DNA of 64,000 nt. It comes from Auriscalpium vulgare. Taxonomy: Eukaryota; Basidiomycota; Agaricomycetes; Russulales; Auriscalpiaceae. Position numbers and translations under genes: made by a program. The stretch lies in NCBI GenBank assembly GCA_019915015.1, contig JAHBBC010000068.1:1-64000 (forward strand). The letters run 5' to 3'. Positions 34,550-45,000 of this stretch are shown here, piece by piece; the first letter of the stretch is position 1; each line of letters starts with the position of its first letter. The notes under the pieces were generated by a model. The model was not told the DNA's origin and searched no databases. It saw only the letters and a program-made list of their open reading frames with translations.

Positions 34550-37500
34550 GAGAAGCCATTTGGAAAATGGACTTCTGATGCTGCGTCAATGTCGTCAAGA
34601 AGGGTGTCGTCGGTGGGAAGTGAGGCGGAGGATTGCGCATCCGATGGAAGTCGACTGTCAAGGGCATCTAAGAAGATCATCAGTTCCATTGGGACGACAC
34701 TGAAGGCTGCGCGGGGCTTACTGAAAAGGCGGAGGAAAGGGAGCTCGAGCGCAGACGACAAGACGGCTGCGAGCGCGAGTGAAGCAACAAGCGCTCAATC
34801 TGACCACGACTCAGAGGCTCAGGCGCCTATCCATCCTGCAAAACGCACACGCACTGTCCCTGGGCCCATTCATCCGTTCTTCGCGCCCAAGGGAAAGAAT
34901 AAGGATGTCATTGCTACCGTGTCTGCAAGCACCGCAAGCGCTGATGTTGGGCCATCGTCTGGAGCAATCAGCACGCGCCTGGCCAATTCCTTCGTCAAAC
35001 GCGGTAGGGACGACAACTCAAAGGCGTATACCAAATTCAAGGAGAAAATCCTTGCGCTTGACGACATGGCCGAGTTCTGTCTAGACGATGTTCGGAAGGT
35101 CCGATGCTCTCGATGCAACAAGTACATGCTTATGACTGGGGCGTATCACACCAAGGCATTCAAACAGCACCAGAAAGTTTGCAAGGGCACAATGCGATCA
35201 CATACACTGGGCCACATCTGGGCATCAACCTCATCGACGCAGGCCCCCGCTCCGAGAATGATAGATCGTCCTTGTTTCGGACTTCGCGCAGCAAAATACG
35301 CTCGTGTGCGTCAATATTTGGAGCGCACACCATACGGCGGGGGCGGCGGGCCTTCCCTCGCCGATTTGGCGTTAGAGTTGTATTCGGCACCAGATTATCG
35401 TTCGTTGGATAAGGCCAGAAAGCAAGTAGTCGACACGGAGCAAGAGCATCGGTGGCAGTGGAAGAACTATCGGTCGCCTCCCTTCATGTCCTTGCGACAG
35501 ATTGTCTTCGCACTGTAAGGGTGCCGGAAGAGTCAACTGAGGATGTTACTTGTGTCAACTGCCTCGCTCTGCTGCATGTCCACGTATTCCAGAATGCGAC
35601 TCGCAAGCCAGTCCCCGAGCCTAAGAATCGCCGCTTCACCCCCAATCATGCTCAGAAAGACGACATACAGGCCCTCCATCGATATGCTCTTACTCATCCC
35701 GACCTTGCACCTCTTCTGGAGGCATACGAAGATGTCAGTAGCTTCAAGTTCATAGTATCCCCACGTTACAGCTTCTGATCATTGTCTGCACAGAACCCTC
35801 ATAGTGCATGCCTAGTCTTCGCAAGAGGCGTTATCGAGGGCAAGCATGGCAATTCCTTGTTTGTCGCCTTGATGAACGATCTCGTCAAGAAGAAAGATTT
35901 AGAAGAACGAGGTGTCCCTTTGAACGGCATGCGATATTCAGCCATGACATTGGAGTGGGCGCAAATTATCCACGTCTTAAGCCCGCGAGCATATGAATCC
36001 ATGATGAATGTGCTACCCGTACCCGCAGAACGGACACTCCAGTCAGTGTTTACAAGATTGCATTGATACAATTGACTGATAAATGACCCGAAGGAAACGT
36101 CGTGCGCACGAAGTGCAGTTTCCCATCGGCATCACAGAGGCAACATTTGAATTTATCTACGAACGGCTGAAATCATTGGACTACCTTGTGGGTCCCGTTG
36201 GCCTCGCATGTGATGATACGAAGCTGCTAGAGTCTTTGAGGCCTCACTGGGACCCAATACGAAAGTGCTACGTGCTTCTAGGGAGTCCTGGCGATCCCGT
36301 CGTCGTGAGCGACATCAACACACTCGATGCCCTCATCCGCACCAGGAAGATCGAGAAGGCTAAGAAGGTATGAGTTCTACGAATACTTCGGAGGCATGCA
36401 GCTCACCGACACATGCCAGATACGCGTATGGACCCTCCAGATCCCTCTTCCCGGCGTTCCGACTATCGTCGTTGCGGCGCTCCCTATCTCAGAGTCAAAC
36501 TCGGCGGAGCAACTGTTCGTCCACCTGGAATTAATATTGAATGGCCTTCTCTCCCGCAAGATCAACGTTGTATCCTACGCCGCAGACGGCACGGCTGTCG
36601 AGCGCTCCCTTCAACGTCTCCTGGTCGCTCACGCCGTTGCGTACATTGACTACACCCTCAGGCACCCTATTCGCTCACATCGTGACATCAACCTCCACAT
36701 TCCTCTCATCGGCGCAGGGCGACAGCCTGTCGCACTCATTCAAGATTCGAACCATGGGCGCAAGACGTACCGGAACAACGCATTCTCAGTGCCCGGATAC
36801 TTACTTTGGGCAGCTATACGACGTCGTACAGCCACTTCCGCCTTGCAGCAATTGAAGCAACAGGGACATTGTTTCGGAGGGATGTCGAGAAACTTGATCG
36901 ACAAGACGACAATGCTGCGACCCGTCTCTTCTCCGGTCATACGCTAGCATGGTTCACCAACGAGCATCGTGAAATGGTCGGCTCGATTATCTACCTCTTT
37001 GTGTTTGGAGAGCTCGTGGATGCATACCAGAATCGATCGATCCCAATTATCGAACGTGTTCGCATGGTGCTGCGTGCGCACTTCTTCATGGAAATGTGGA
37101 CCGACTTCATGGACATCGCGGGCTACCGAAAAGCTCAACACTTCATATCTCCCGAGGCACGCGACATCACAAACTTCCTAGTCGTTGGTTTCCTTCAGTT
37201 GGTGATCATCTATCGGGACCACCTCGACGGCAGATACCCATTGCTGCCCTGGCTTCTATCAACCGAAGTCTGTGAGCATGTCTTCGGCATTTGTCGACAG
37301 CTTGTGAAGGACTTCACCTTGCAAGACTTCTATCATATGATTCCGAAGCTCTCAGTCCGCTTGCGCGAGCATCTCTTCCTTGCAAAGACATCTGAGGGCA
37401 AGGAAAGAGCGAATGGATACAATCATACCTATACCGACAATCGACATCTCGACCTCCATGCCCTCTCCACATTCCCTTCTGATCACGACATTGAGCAAGC

Positions 37501-39034
37501 AACACAACAGGCCCATTCGGAGGCAGCGAATCTGTGGGACGCTCTCGTACTAGACCCGGATTTTCTGGACAAATTGCAGAATCAAGCTCACCGTGTTCGC
37601 GCATTCCCATCGTTGTCGAGTTGGTATTCGCAGGAGGCTTGGGATGCAATCTATGGCCAGTCCGATTCCGAAGACGAGGGTCCTGAGATGGACGAAGACG
37701 AGCCCGAGATGCTCCAGATTGAAAATGGGTTGAAGAAGGCAGAGAATGCAGACGGAGTTGGTGCGGTCTTCGACCAGCAGTTGAACGATTTGACTTGCGC
37801 AGCAGCTGCCTTATGCGTCCAGAGCACTGTCGACATGTTCGTGTTTTGTCCTCCTCTCACCGCCGATAGATCTTACAGAGTCTAACCCTCACATTACTAG
37901 ACTGCAATTGCCTGAAGACACAGCGGATGCAACACGCAAAGACGCTGCACATATAGGAAGATCCTCGCCCAGTCGCTCCCTGCTGTGTCCGACCCCGACG
38001 AGCGCAGGACCTTCCAGGACACAGTGATCTCTGCTGAATTCGATCTCGAACAGCTCGCAGTCATCCGCCGGTCGCATCATACCAGACAGGCTGAGAAAGG
38101 TGTCCGAACAAAGGCCTTCAAGTCCTCGGAAGATCTACCACCTTCCTCTGATAACGGTCCACCCGCCCAGTCAACGCTCTCCGAGAAAAAACGCCTTCTG
38201 CAGTTGGTCAAGGATGTTCTCAAGCGTCAAGAAGAGCGCGGTGTTACAGAGCGCGGTGTTACCACGGGCGCGGGTCGGTCGATGCGCTGGCGGCAGCCAG
38301 CTGCGGGCGGTCGAGACGGAGCAATCAACGGCGAAGAAGCTGTTGCTCCTGCACCAGGGACGGCTGCAAACGCGGCTGAGGTCGCTGCAAATGCATCGTA
38401 TCAGGTGCGTCTGCTAGTGTTGTATGAGTGCACATACATGGTATTGACGTCCGCCAGGCTGAACGGAGGCGAGCAGCGATCTTCGCAAAGCATCACGTCC
38501 CCAAGGTCGCACACTCGGCCAATGTCACGCCGCTCAAACACCTCTACGCTGCTCACACTGGCATGCCGCCTTCTTATGGCTTGGTTCTTGTTGATGAGGC
38601 AATCTGCCTTGCAGAAGGTGCGTCGTAATCTTCAACATGACTCGGCATGCGCTGATGGCTGGTTAGTCCTGACCATGTACGAGAAGTCGGCCGGTAAGAA
38701 CGGCAAACATGGTTGGGCTTCGGACACGTCTCGCATCACCGCTCTTTCTTACATCGCTGTGAGACTGTTCAAGCCGGTCCGACACAACCAATTCTCCCTC
38801 GCCGATCCTAGCAAGATCCCTCGGTTCGCCTTCCTGAAACCGTCCTACTTCCTGTATGCCCTCGACCATCCCCTCCAAACCTCGGGCTCAACACTAGCTT
38901 TGGTAAAATCTGATGGCGCGTGCTATGTCGCCCTCAAGCAGAACGTCGCGAATATCGCTCGTGCTATCAAGGAGCTTAGTGGGAGGGTCAAGGCGGGTCT
39001 TGAACAGGCGGGTGACGATGAACCAGATGAATAG
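34550..39034 (+). pseudogene. P element/THAP9-like transposase, interrupted
   Basis: Recognisable coding blocks, separated by GT-AG introns at 35734-35793, 36042-36093 and 36368-36419. A Ser-rich N-terminus precedes a C2HC-type finger (VRCSRCNKYM, KQHQKVC; about 35,095-35,190). Then come a CVNCLALL/helical region, GLACDDTKLLESLRPHWD (first acidic, ~36,213), VVSYAADGTAVERS (second, ~36,586), ALIQDSNHGRKTYRNNAFS (36,737-36,785), RDVEKLDRQDDNAATRLFS, and STEVCEHVFGICRQLVKDFT (Glu region, ~37,270), followed by a C-terminal part to the stop at 39,034 with further introns near 38,406-38,460 and 38,619-38,670. The frame shifts by one base near 36,787, where no intron fits, and an unresolved frame change lies near 35,460-35,510. 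Assignment to the P superfamily is inference from motif order plus the 8-bp duplication. Confidence 0.6.
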
Positions 39035-39273
39035 GTCAGTTTGACAGGCCTCTGCGCATCCGTAGTACATCCCCTCCTGCCTGCACGCAAAGCGGAGCTT
39101 TTTACAATAAACTACGATTTTTTTGAAGCTATGATCCTATCCGTGGTAGCTACGGACCCCAAACGGAGGTCTGAGGGGCGAATGGTAGCTGGAAGGGGTC
39201 GCGAGCCGCAAAAAAAAATGGTAGTTGACCCCGTTTGGCGGATCATACCCCTGGCATGAGTTACGGGGGTCCT

Positions 39274-39281
39274 GGCCGACT
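39274..39281. repeat. Right 8-bp target duplication of the P-like transposon
   Basis: GGCCGACT, identical to 32,408-32,415. Confidence 0.9.
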
Positions 39282-40319
39282 CTGACTCGGACGCGTCGCG
39301 TCGCGTTTTTAAACTCCGCAGCTCACCATATATATATGGCGGTGGAGCGCAACCGCGTTCTCATTGCCCTTTCCCTCCTTCCTTCATCCCTCCCACAGCC
39401 ATCTGCCCGTCTCTGTGCTGTCTGCCTCCCTGCCCGCGGCTGGGTTTCTCTTCAGTCGCCGAATTCTGCAGGTGAGCTCCCTTCCGCTCGCATCCTTGCG
39501 TTCAGTTGACAAGGACCTCAAATTGAGTGTTCACTGAGTCTTTGAACAGATACGCATATATTCACCACGCGCGCCTGCCATCATTCAGCATAGCTCACGC
39601 TCGCTGTTAGTAGTGCATTGGCTGGTTGACATTACGGTCCCCGGGCTCACCTCCTAGGTACGTGACCTCTCACTCTCGGCTTTCCGCATCTCACCACAAA
39701 TCCCCAGACTGTCTTGATGACCATGACGACCTCCGCGACTTTAACGGTACGCTCACCCATTGTGATCTGTTTTCATGGGTTGCTAACATCCGTTTCAATG
39801 CATCCAGTGTGCGCGCACCTCGTCCTCCCACCCTTCCTCGATGTGCGCATATATGCGCTGCTTTTTCGTGAGGGGCTCTGTGGGCGGCGCTGACCCGCGG
39901 TGCAAGGTGTTAGGTTTGTCTCGTCGGGTTTGTCTTAATACAGTGTATCATATAATCTACTGTAATTTCAATGTAATATTGATTCTTGGTCATGTACTGT
40001 TATGACTATAAGATGAATACTAGAACCACCTCGCTCGTATCACATCAGATGTCCATGCCCAGCTATTTGAGTCTCGCAGCCATGGCTAGGTCCCGAGGCT
40101 CGGGTCGGCTCGTATGGCCTCGGATAGCCATGCGTGGCTATCCCAGTCTCGCAGCCATGGGAAGGTCCCGAGACTAGCGAACTCAACCATTCGACATGAG
40201 GCTATCCGAGGTCGACCCCAGACCGGTGACCTTGCCAGGGCTTGCCCAGGCTGGAGACCCATCCAAGGTCCACCTGAGATCATACGAGCCCACCTGAGAC
40301 CACGGCCCTTTTGCTGATG
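39282..40319. other. Right internal flank of the 12-kb element, with subterminal repeats
   Basis: Contains a TATA-like tract (39,328-39,340) and intron-like signals, but no supportable protein. 40,060-40,320 carries repeated motifs: two ~30-bp near-identical segments (GTCTCGCAGCCATGG core, about 40,067-40,099 and 40,145-40,174) and several CCTGAGA/CTCGGATRGCC motifs, some inverted, of the kind seen next to transposon ends. Confidence 0.5.
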
Positions 40320-40356
40320 GCCTGAGTCCGAGAACTCAGTAGATGCCATCAGCTAC

Positions 40357-40619
40357 ACATCAAAATGTCCCTTCAACAAGGACAATACTCACAACACTTC
40401 CCTATTGATACCTCCGCCCTCCCATTCAAAGGGCTGCCTGGACGCTGGCGGGGCCCTCCGCTGTGCAGAGCCCCGGGGCGCTTACGTCGGCGCGCGGCAG
40501 GTCGTCTGACCGCATCGCGCCCACTGCCAGTGTGCCACCACATATCGCATAAGATGCGCCGTTGATGTCTAGCCAGGCGACAGCGCTAGTCATTTGTATC
40601 GCCTTGGAGGGCTTCCTGC
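40357..40619 (+). repeat. Upstream flank of 7TM receptor family B, copy A
   Basis: About 260 bp similar to 57,630-57,890 (from ACATCAAAATG through GGCTTCCTGCT). In the paralogue it leads straight into the receptor gene; here it is separated from its continuation at 47,458 by the hAT-like insertion. Confidence 0.75.
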
Positions 40620-40894
40620 TAAGGCTCCAACCATTTAGTTTACGTTTACTGAAATCCAGTAAATACACGGTAGACAGTAAGTAGAGAGTATATACACAGT
40701 AAATAAACGGTTTAAACGGTTCTCAAAGGGACATGAGATGAGGTAATCAAACCAAGGGCATGATGCCAGTGTGCAGCCAGTGTTTTGCGCACATAAGCTC
40801 CGTGATTGTTGCTGCCTTGTCTGACCGCAATGGGACTACAATTTCCCTGTTCCTCGTGAGGCAGGCTTCACATTACTTGAGCAACCTGGGTAAG

Positions 40895-41235
40895 TGGAAG
40901 CCGCCGTGCGGCGACAACACTCAGAGGGCGTCCGGAGTCGGGCGCTCGTGAAAGGAACCGAGTATGATTGCCGAGATATCGTGCTAGCACCGTGTACGTG
41001 AGGGAGAGGGAAAAGAGAGACCAGCGCGTAACATACCTAGCACCGTGTACGTGAGGGAGAGGGAAAAGAGAGACGAGCGAGACGGCGCTGTCGTGCGCGT
41101 ATATAAGACGAGCGTGTCAACCGTAAGTAGCGAGAAGCAAAAGAAAGATCCGTATATAGTAACAACCACTCCGAAACGGGTACACGCGTCGGCCTCGTCG
41201 GACGCGTGACCGCGCGTGGTAGACGTGAGTCTACA
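40895..41235 (-). repeat. 3' LTR of the Ty3 element
   Basis: 341 bp. Contains two direct copies of a 38-bp segment (starting at 40,984 and 41,037; CTAGCACCGTGTACGTGAGG opens each), a likely enhancer repeat, and a minus-strand TATA-like motif around 41,098-41,106. Confidence 0.9.
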
Positions 41236-41245
41236 CTCCTCCCCC

Positions 41246-42043
41246 CTAGGAAGAAGAGCTCCCCCCGGGGGGTGCACGAGCAAGCCACCGGTCCAGGGCA
41301 GCACACTCGGCGAGCTCGCGCGAGGGTAGCCATTGCAGATCTTCGTCGCCATACCCGCGCCAGCGAACGAGGTATTGATAGCCGCGTCCACGGCGGCGTT
41401 GGTCAATAATCTCGTCGACTTCCCACTCGTGCTCGCCGTCGGCGGCGACGACAGGCCCAGGACGCGCAAGTGCGCGCGAGGGTGCGACGGAGTCGTCGTT
41501 AGGTACGAAGGGGCGGAGTAGGCTCGCGTGGAAAGTGGGGAAAATACCCGACGTGGCGGGTAAGTCGAGGGTGTAGACGCTGCGATCAGGGAAGGCGCGG
41601 ACGACCTCGTACGGACCGTCAAAACGGGGCATGAACTTGGCGACACGGGAGGGATCTTGGGCTTTGTAATCGCGCCGTCGATGGAAAGTGGAGAGTAGCA
41701 CGCGGTCACCGACTGCGTAAGCGTGTTCAGGCCCGCGTAAACGGTTGGCTGTGTCGGCCTGTACGAGTTTTGCAGCGAAAAGCGCGTCTTGTGCCTCAGC
41801 AAAGTCTACAGTGATTTGGTCGATGATGCGTTGTGCCGCTTCGCCGTCCGTGCCGAATTCAGCCACCGTTGCGTCTGCAGCTGGCTGAACGAGGGGAGGG
41901 ATAAGGCGAGGCTGGCGTCCCATGCGCAACTGGAAAGGTGAGAAACCGTGGAGGCGTTCACCGTATTCATGATGTCGAAACGGACGCGCGGTAGAGCGCG
42001 AACCCAGCCGCGTTGTTGTCGGTCGACGTGGAAACGCAAGCAT
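41246..42043 (-). CDS. Ty3 integrase C-terminus and chromodomain (displaced frame)
   Basis: Encodes the end of integrase (HGFSPFQLRMGRQPRLIPPL, the GPY/F-like PRFDGPYEVVRAFPDRSVYTL) and a chromodomain (EWEVDEIIDQRRRGRGYQYL, VRWRGYGDEDLQWLPSREL). In related elements this is continuous with Pol. Here it lies in another frame because one base is missing near 41,946, just before FSPFQ. The chromodomain guides integration to particular chromatin. Confidence 0.85.
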   Translation of the reverse strand: MLAFPRRPTTTRLGSRSTARPFRHHEYGERLHGFSPFQLRMGRQPRLIPPLVQPAADATVAEFGTDGEAAQRIIDQITVDFAEAQDALFAAKLVQADTANRLRGPEHAYAVGDRVLLSTFHRRRDYKAQDPSRVAKFMPRFDGPYEVVRAFPDRSVYTLDLPATSGIFPTFHASLLRPFVPNDDSVAPSRALARPGPVVAADGEHEWEVDEIIDQRRRGRGYQYLVRWRGYGDEDLQWLPSRELAECAALDRWLARAPPGGSSSS

Positions 42044-45000
42044 TGGTTGACCGTCTTGTTCGTTCGCTCGCTCGCACCGTCGGTTTGTGGATGGAAAGCC
42101 GAGGACATCTTGAGTTTTACACCCGTAAGACGGTGCAGAGCGCGCCAGAACCGAGACACAAAGAGTTTGTCGCGGTCGGAGACAATTTCGAGCGGCAGTC
42201 CGTTCTCGCAGAACCAGTGGTCGAAGAAGACAGCCGCAAATTCGGGCGCCGTAATAGAGCTCTTCACGGGCACGAGGCGGACGTCGGAGCCAGCGCGATC
42301 AGTCATGGACACGATCGTGTCGAAACCAGAGTCGGGCGGCAGCGGACCAATGAAGTCGATGGCGACGCAGTCACCGCGAGCGTCGGGCACAGATAGAGGG
42401 TGCAAAGGCCCAGGTGGCTTTACCGAAGGCGACTTGTTTCGTTGGCACTCGGCGCAAGAGGCGATGTACCCAAGCTCCAAGTCTCTGCGCATACCAGGCC
42501 AGTAGTAAGACGACCGGAGCGCGGCATAGGACTTATCCGCGCCGAAGTGACCGAGAGCGTCGTGCGCGAGCTGGAAAAAGGTCTCGCGCAGAGAGGGAGT
42601 ACGGGGGACGACCAACCGCTCACCGACAAAGAGCAGGCCGTCCTGCAAGCGCGCGCCTGGAGCACTCCCCAAGTTCCGGAGCAGACGGGCGCAGAACGCG
42701 TCGTCGCTGTATCCGGAACGAATGGAGTCCAAGAGCGCACGGTCTTGCGAAATCTGGAGCGTCACAGCACAAACGACAGGGAGCCTTGCGTCGGGGTGGG
42801 ATACCACCCGCGACAGGCAGACTGCGGCAGCAAAAGCAGAGACGGTTGACGTCTCGCGTTCGACCGGGAGACGCGACAGTGCGTCAGCAACAGTGTTGTC
42901 AGGCCCAGGAACGTACTCGATGTCGAAGTCATACTGGGCGAGGTATTCCTGCCAGCGACATTGACGACGTGAGAGTTCGCGCTGCGTCTGGAAGTGCTCC
43001 AGTGTGCGGTGATCGGTACGTACGACGAAATGTGAACCTAGAAGGTCCACACGCCATTTCTGCAACGCGCGGACAATCGCGAGCAGCTCCTTCTCGTGGA
43101 CCGGGTAGTTGAGCTGCGGACCCTTCAACTGCATAGAGTCGAAGGCCACCGGCCGCGCGCTCTCCCAGGTGGGACCCCACGAGAGGACGGCACCAGTGCG
43201 GAAATCACTGGCATCGGTCGTAACCCAGATTTTGTTCTCGCCGGGATTCTGGTGGTCTATGGTGGTGAGACACTCCCGGCTGAGAACCAACGCTTTTACG
43301 CCGTCGAAAGCAGCTTGATGGGACGGGAACCACCCCGGCCAGTCATGCTGCGCATCGAGCGTCGTCAGAGGCGTCAGAACGCGCGTGAGCTCGGCGAGCT
43401 GGGGCAGGAAGGTGGCGATGTAGCGCACCAGCCCCAGGAACGCGCGGACCTCCGTCGCGTTGCGCGGGACGGGCCAGTCCATGATCCGCTCAATCTTCGT
43501 TGGGTCCGCTTCGATCCCCCGCCGCGAGATCTCGTGGCCAAGGAAGTGAACGGACTCACAGAACAGGGACGTCTTCTTCAGCGAGCAATAGAGCTGCGCG
43601 TCGCGAAGAGTGCGCAGAACCGTGTCGACGTTCTGGATGTGTTCATCAACGGTCTGCGACCAGATGATGATGTCGTCCAGATACACGTGGCAAATGACGC
43701 CGATGTGTTGCCGCAAGGCGGCCGTCATACGGCGTTGATGGGTGCCCGGGGCGTTGCGGCCCCCCATCGGCATAACGGTCCACTCGTACAGCCCGAACGG
43801 CGTGGTGACTGCAGTGAGGTGGATGTCGTCGGGATGCACACGCGTCTGGAAAAAGGCATTTGTCATGTCCAGCTTCCCCCAGATTTTACCCTTGGCGCAG
43901 TCCGCGAGGATGTCATCGACACGCGGCAGCGGGTGTGAATCTGGGACCGTGTTTGCATTCAACATCCTGTAGTCGTTGACCCAGCGCGGCAATGCACTGG
44001 GATCCGACTTGGGAATGATGAACGCGGGGGACGCGTGCTCGCTAGCCGACGGGCGTATGCGACCAGCAGATAAGTGCTGGTCCAGTAGCGTGCGCCAGGC
44101 GTCGCGATATTTGCGTGGGCAGTTGTACGACCGCGTCGCAATCGTCTTGTTCGCATCTTTGAGACGGATACGATGGTAGACGTCGGACGGCAGGTCGTCG
44201 AGGTGAGGGATGTCGGACGGGAAGAGGGCCGCGTACTTGGATTTCATGCGGGAGTCAAGCTCCTGGAGGGTTTGCGCATGAGCCAAGGCTGCCACTCGAA
44301 CCTTCACCGCCGCGACGATGTTCACCGGTGCGACGTGCTCAGCCAACCGATCGCAGTGCGCGCGTTGCGGCAGCAGACGCGCGGTCAGCTCACCAACCAT
44401 GCACGCGCGGGCCGCAAGAATATCAGCGCGTGTGGGAGACGATGGGGCGTCACCAGAGGTTGGGGGAGGGTCGTCATCGTAGTCGTGTAGCATGTTGTAG
44501 TCCGAGCCCTTAGGAATGGACGTGCGCAGATGATGGTCAACGATGATTTGATTTGCAACGAGGAACGGGAGGCCGAGGATAACAGGCATACACATAGCGT
44601 CGGGGGCAAGGAGTGCACGGACAGAGCGAGCGCGATAACGTGAATCGGAGGAAGAAAGTGATAATTTGACCCAATGGGTCGCGACGACAGACGACGTATC
44701 CTGAGAAAACGTATGATCCCCCCCTGCGCTGAAAGCGGCACCCAGAGGAATTGGCTTGGCGAGGCAGTGGCGACGGAGCCCGAGCTTGGCGGCGACGCTC
44801 TCGCGAACGAGCACTACCTGTGAGCCGTCGTCAATAAGGGCAGCTAGTTCGACCTCCGCGCCGCGCCCGTGGAGAGGGCGGGGCCCAGTCGCGGTGCAAT
44901 ACCACAACATGGGCTCTTCGACGAGAGGTGTGCTCGGAGAAGGGGAGGAGGGACGGAGGGGGGCAGCGCGAACAGGGCAGACGACGTACATGGTGTCCGA

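Larger units (their letters stand above)
32416..39273 (+). mobile_element. 6.86-kb P-superfamily-like DNA transposon with Ulp1 protease
   Basis: Terminal inverted repeats of 32 bp (32,416-32,447 and 39,242-39,273) begin AGGACCCCCGTAACTCA and differ at one position. They are flanked by a perfect 8-bp, GC-rich duplication GGCCGACT, the size made by P elements and hATs. Several short subterminal repeats of the form GGTAGYTRG lie inside both ends. The interior encodes a Ulp1/C48-type protease (32,774-34,030) and a long transposase-like product (34,550-39,034) whose motifs (DDTK, ADG, QDSNHGRK..RNN, TEVCEHVFG) resemble the P element/THAP9 D-D-(DPPH-K-RNN)-E pattern rather than hAT. It is inserted within the 12-kb TIR element. 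At least one apparent frameshift suggests this copy is inactive. Confidence 0.8.
28261..40319. mobile_element. 12.06-kb TIR element carrying a Cdh1 fragment and a nested transposon
   Basis: The ends are imperfect inverted repeats: the first 12 bases (CATCAGCAAAAG) match exactly and about 30 of the first 39 match overall. Both ends are flanked by GC (28,259-28,260 and 40,320-40,321), compatible with a 2-bp target duplication. The sequences outside (28,050-28,240 and 40,357-40,619) are contiguous in the paralogous block at 57,335-57,890, which shows that the intervening 12 kb is inserted. The same CATCAGC-type ends bound the 2.8-kb element at 48,727-51,546. Contents: unexplained GC-rich frames, a decayed Cdh1-like fragment and a P-like transposon. 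No transposase of its own was recognised, so it may be non-autonomous. Confidence 0.6.

Noticed and set aside
32416..39273. Assignment of the 8-bp-duplication element to hAT
   Set aside because: The TIR does not match hAT-style ends, no hATC dimerisation segment was seen, and the motif order fits P/THAP9 better. hAT remains a fallback.
39282..39860. Spliced plus-strand gene with TATA at 39,330
   Set aside because: Intron-like signals exist, but the joined exons give only a short peptide without domain or codon bias; too weak to annotate.
28261..40319. Interpreting the 12-kb element as a Helitron
   Set aside because: Both ends are inverted repeats with a possible 2-bp duplication; no CTRR end hairpin and no Rep/helicase were recognised.
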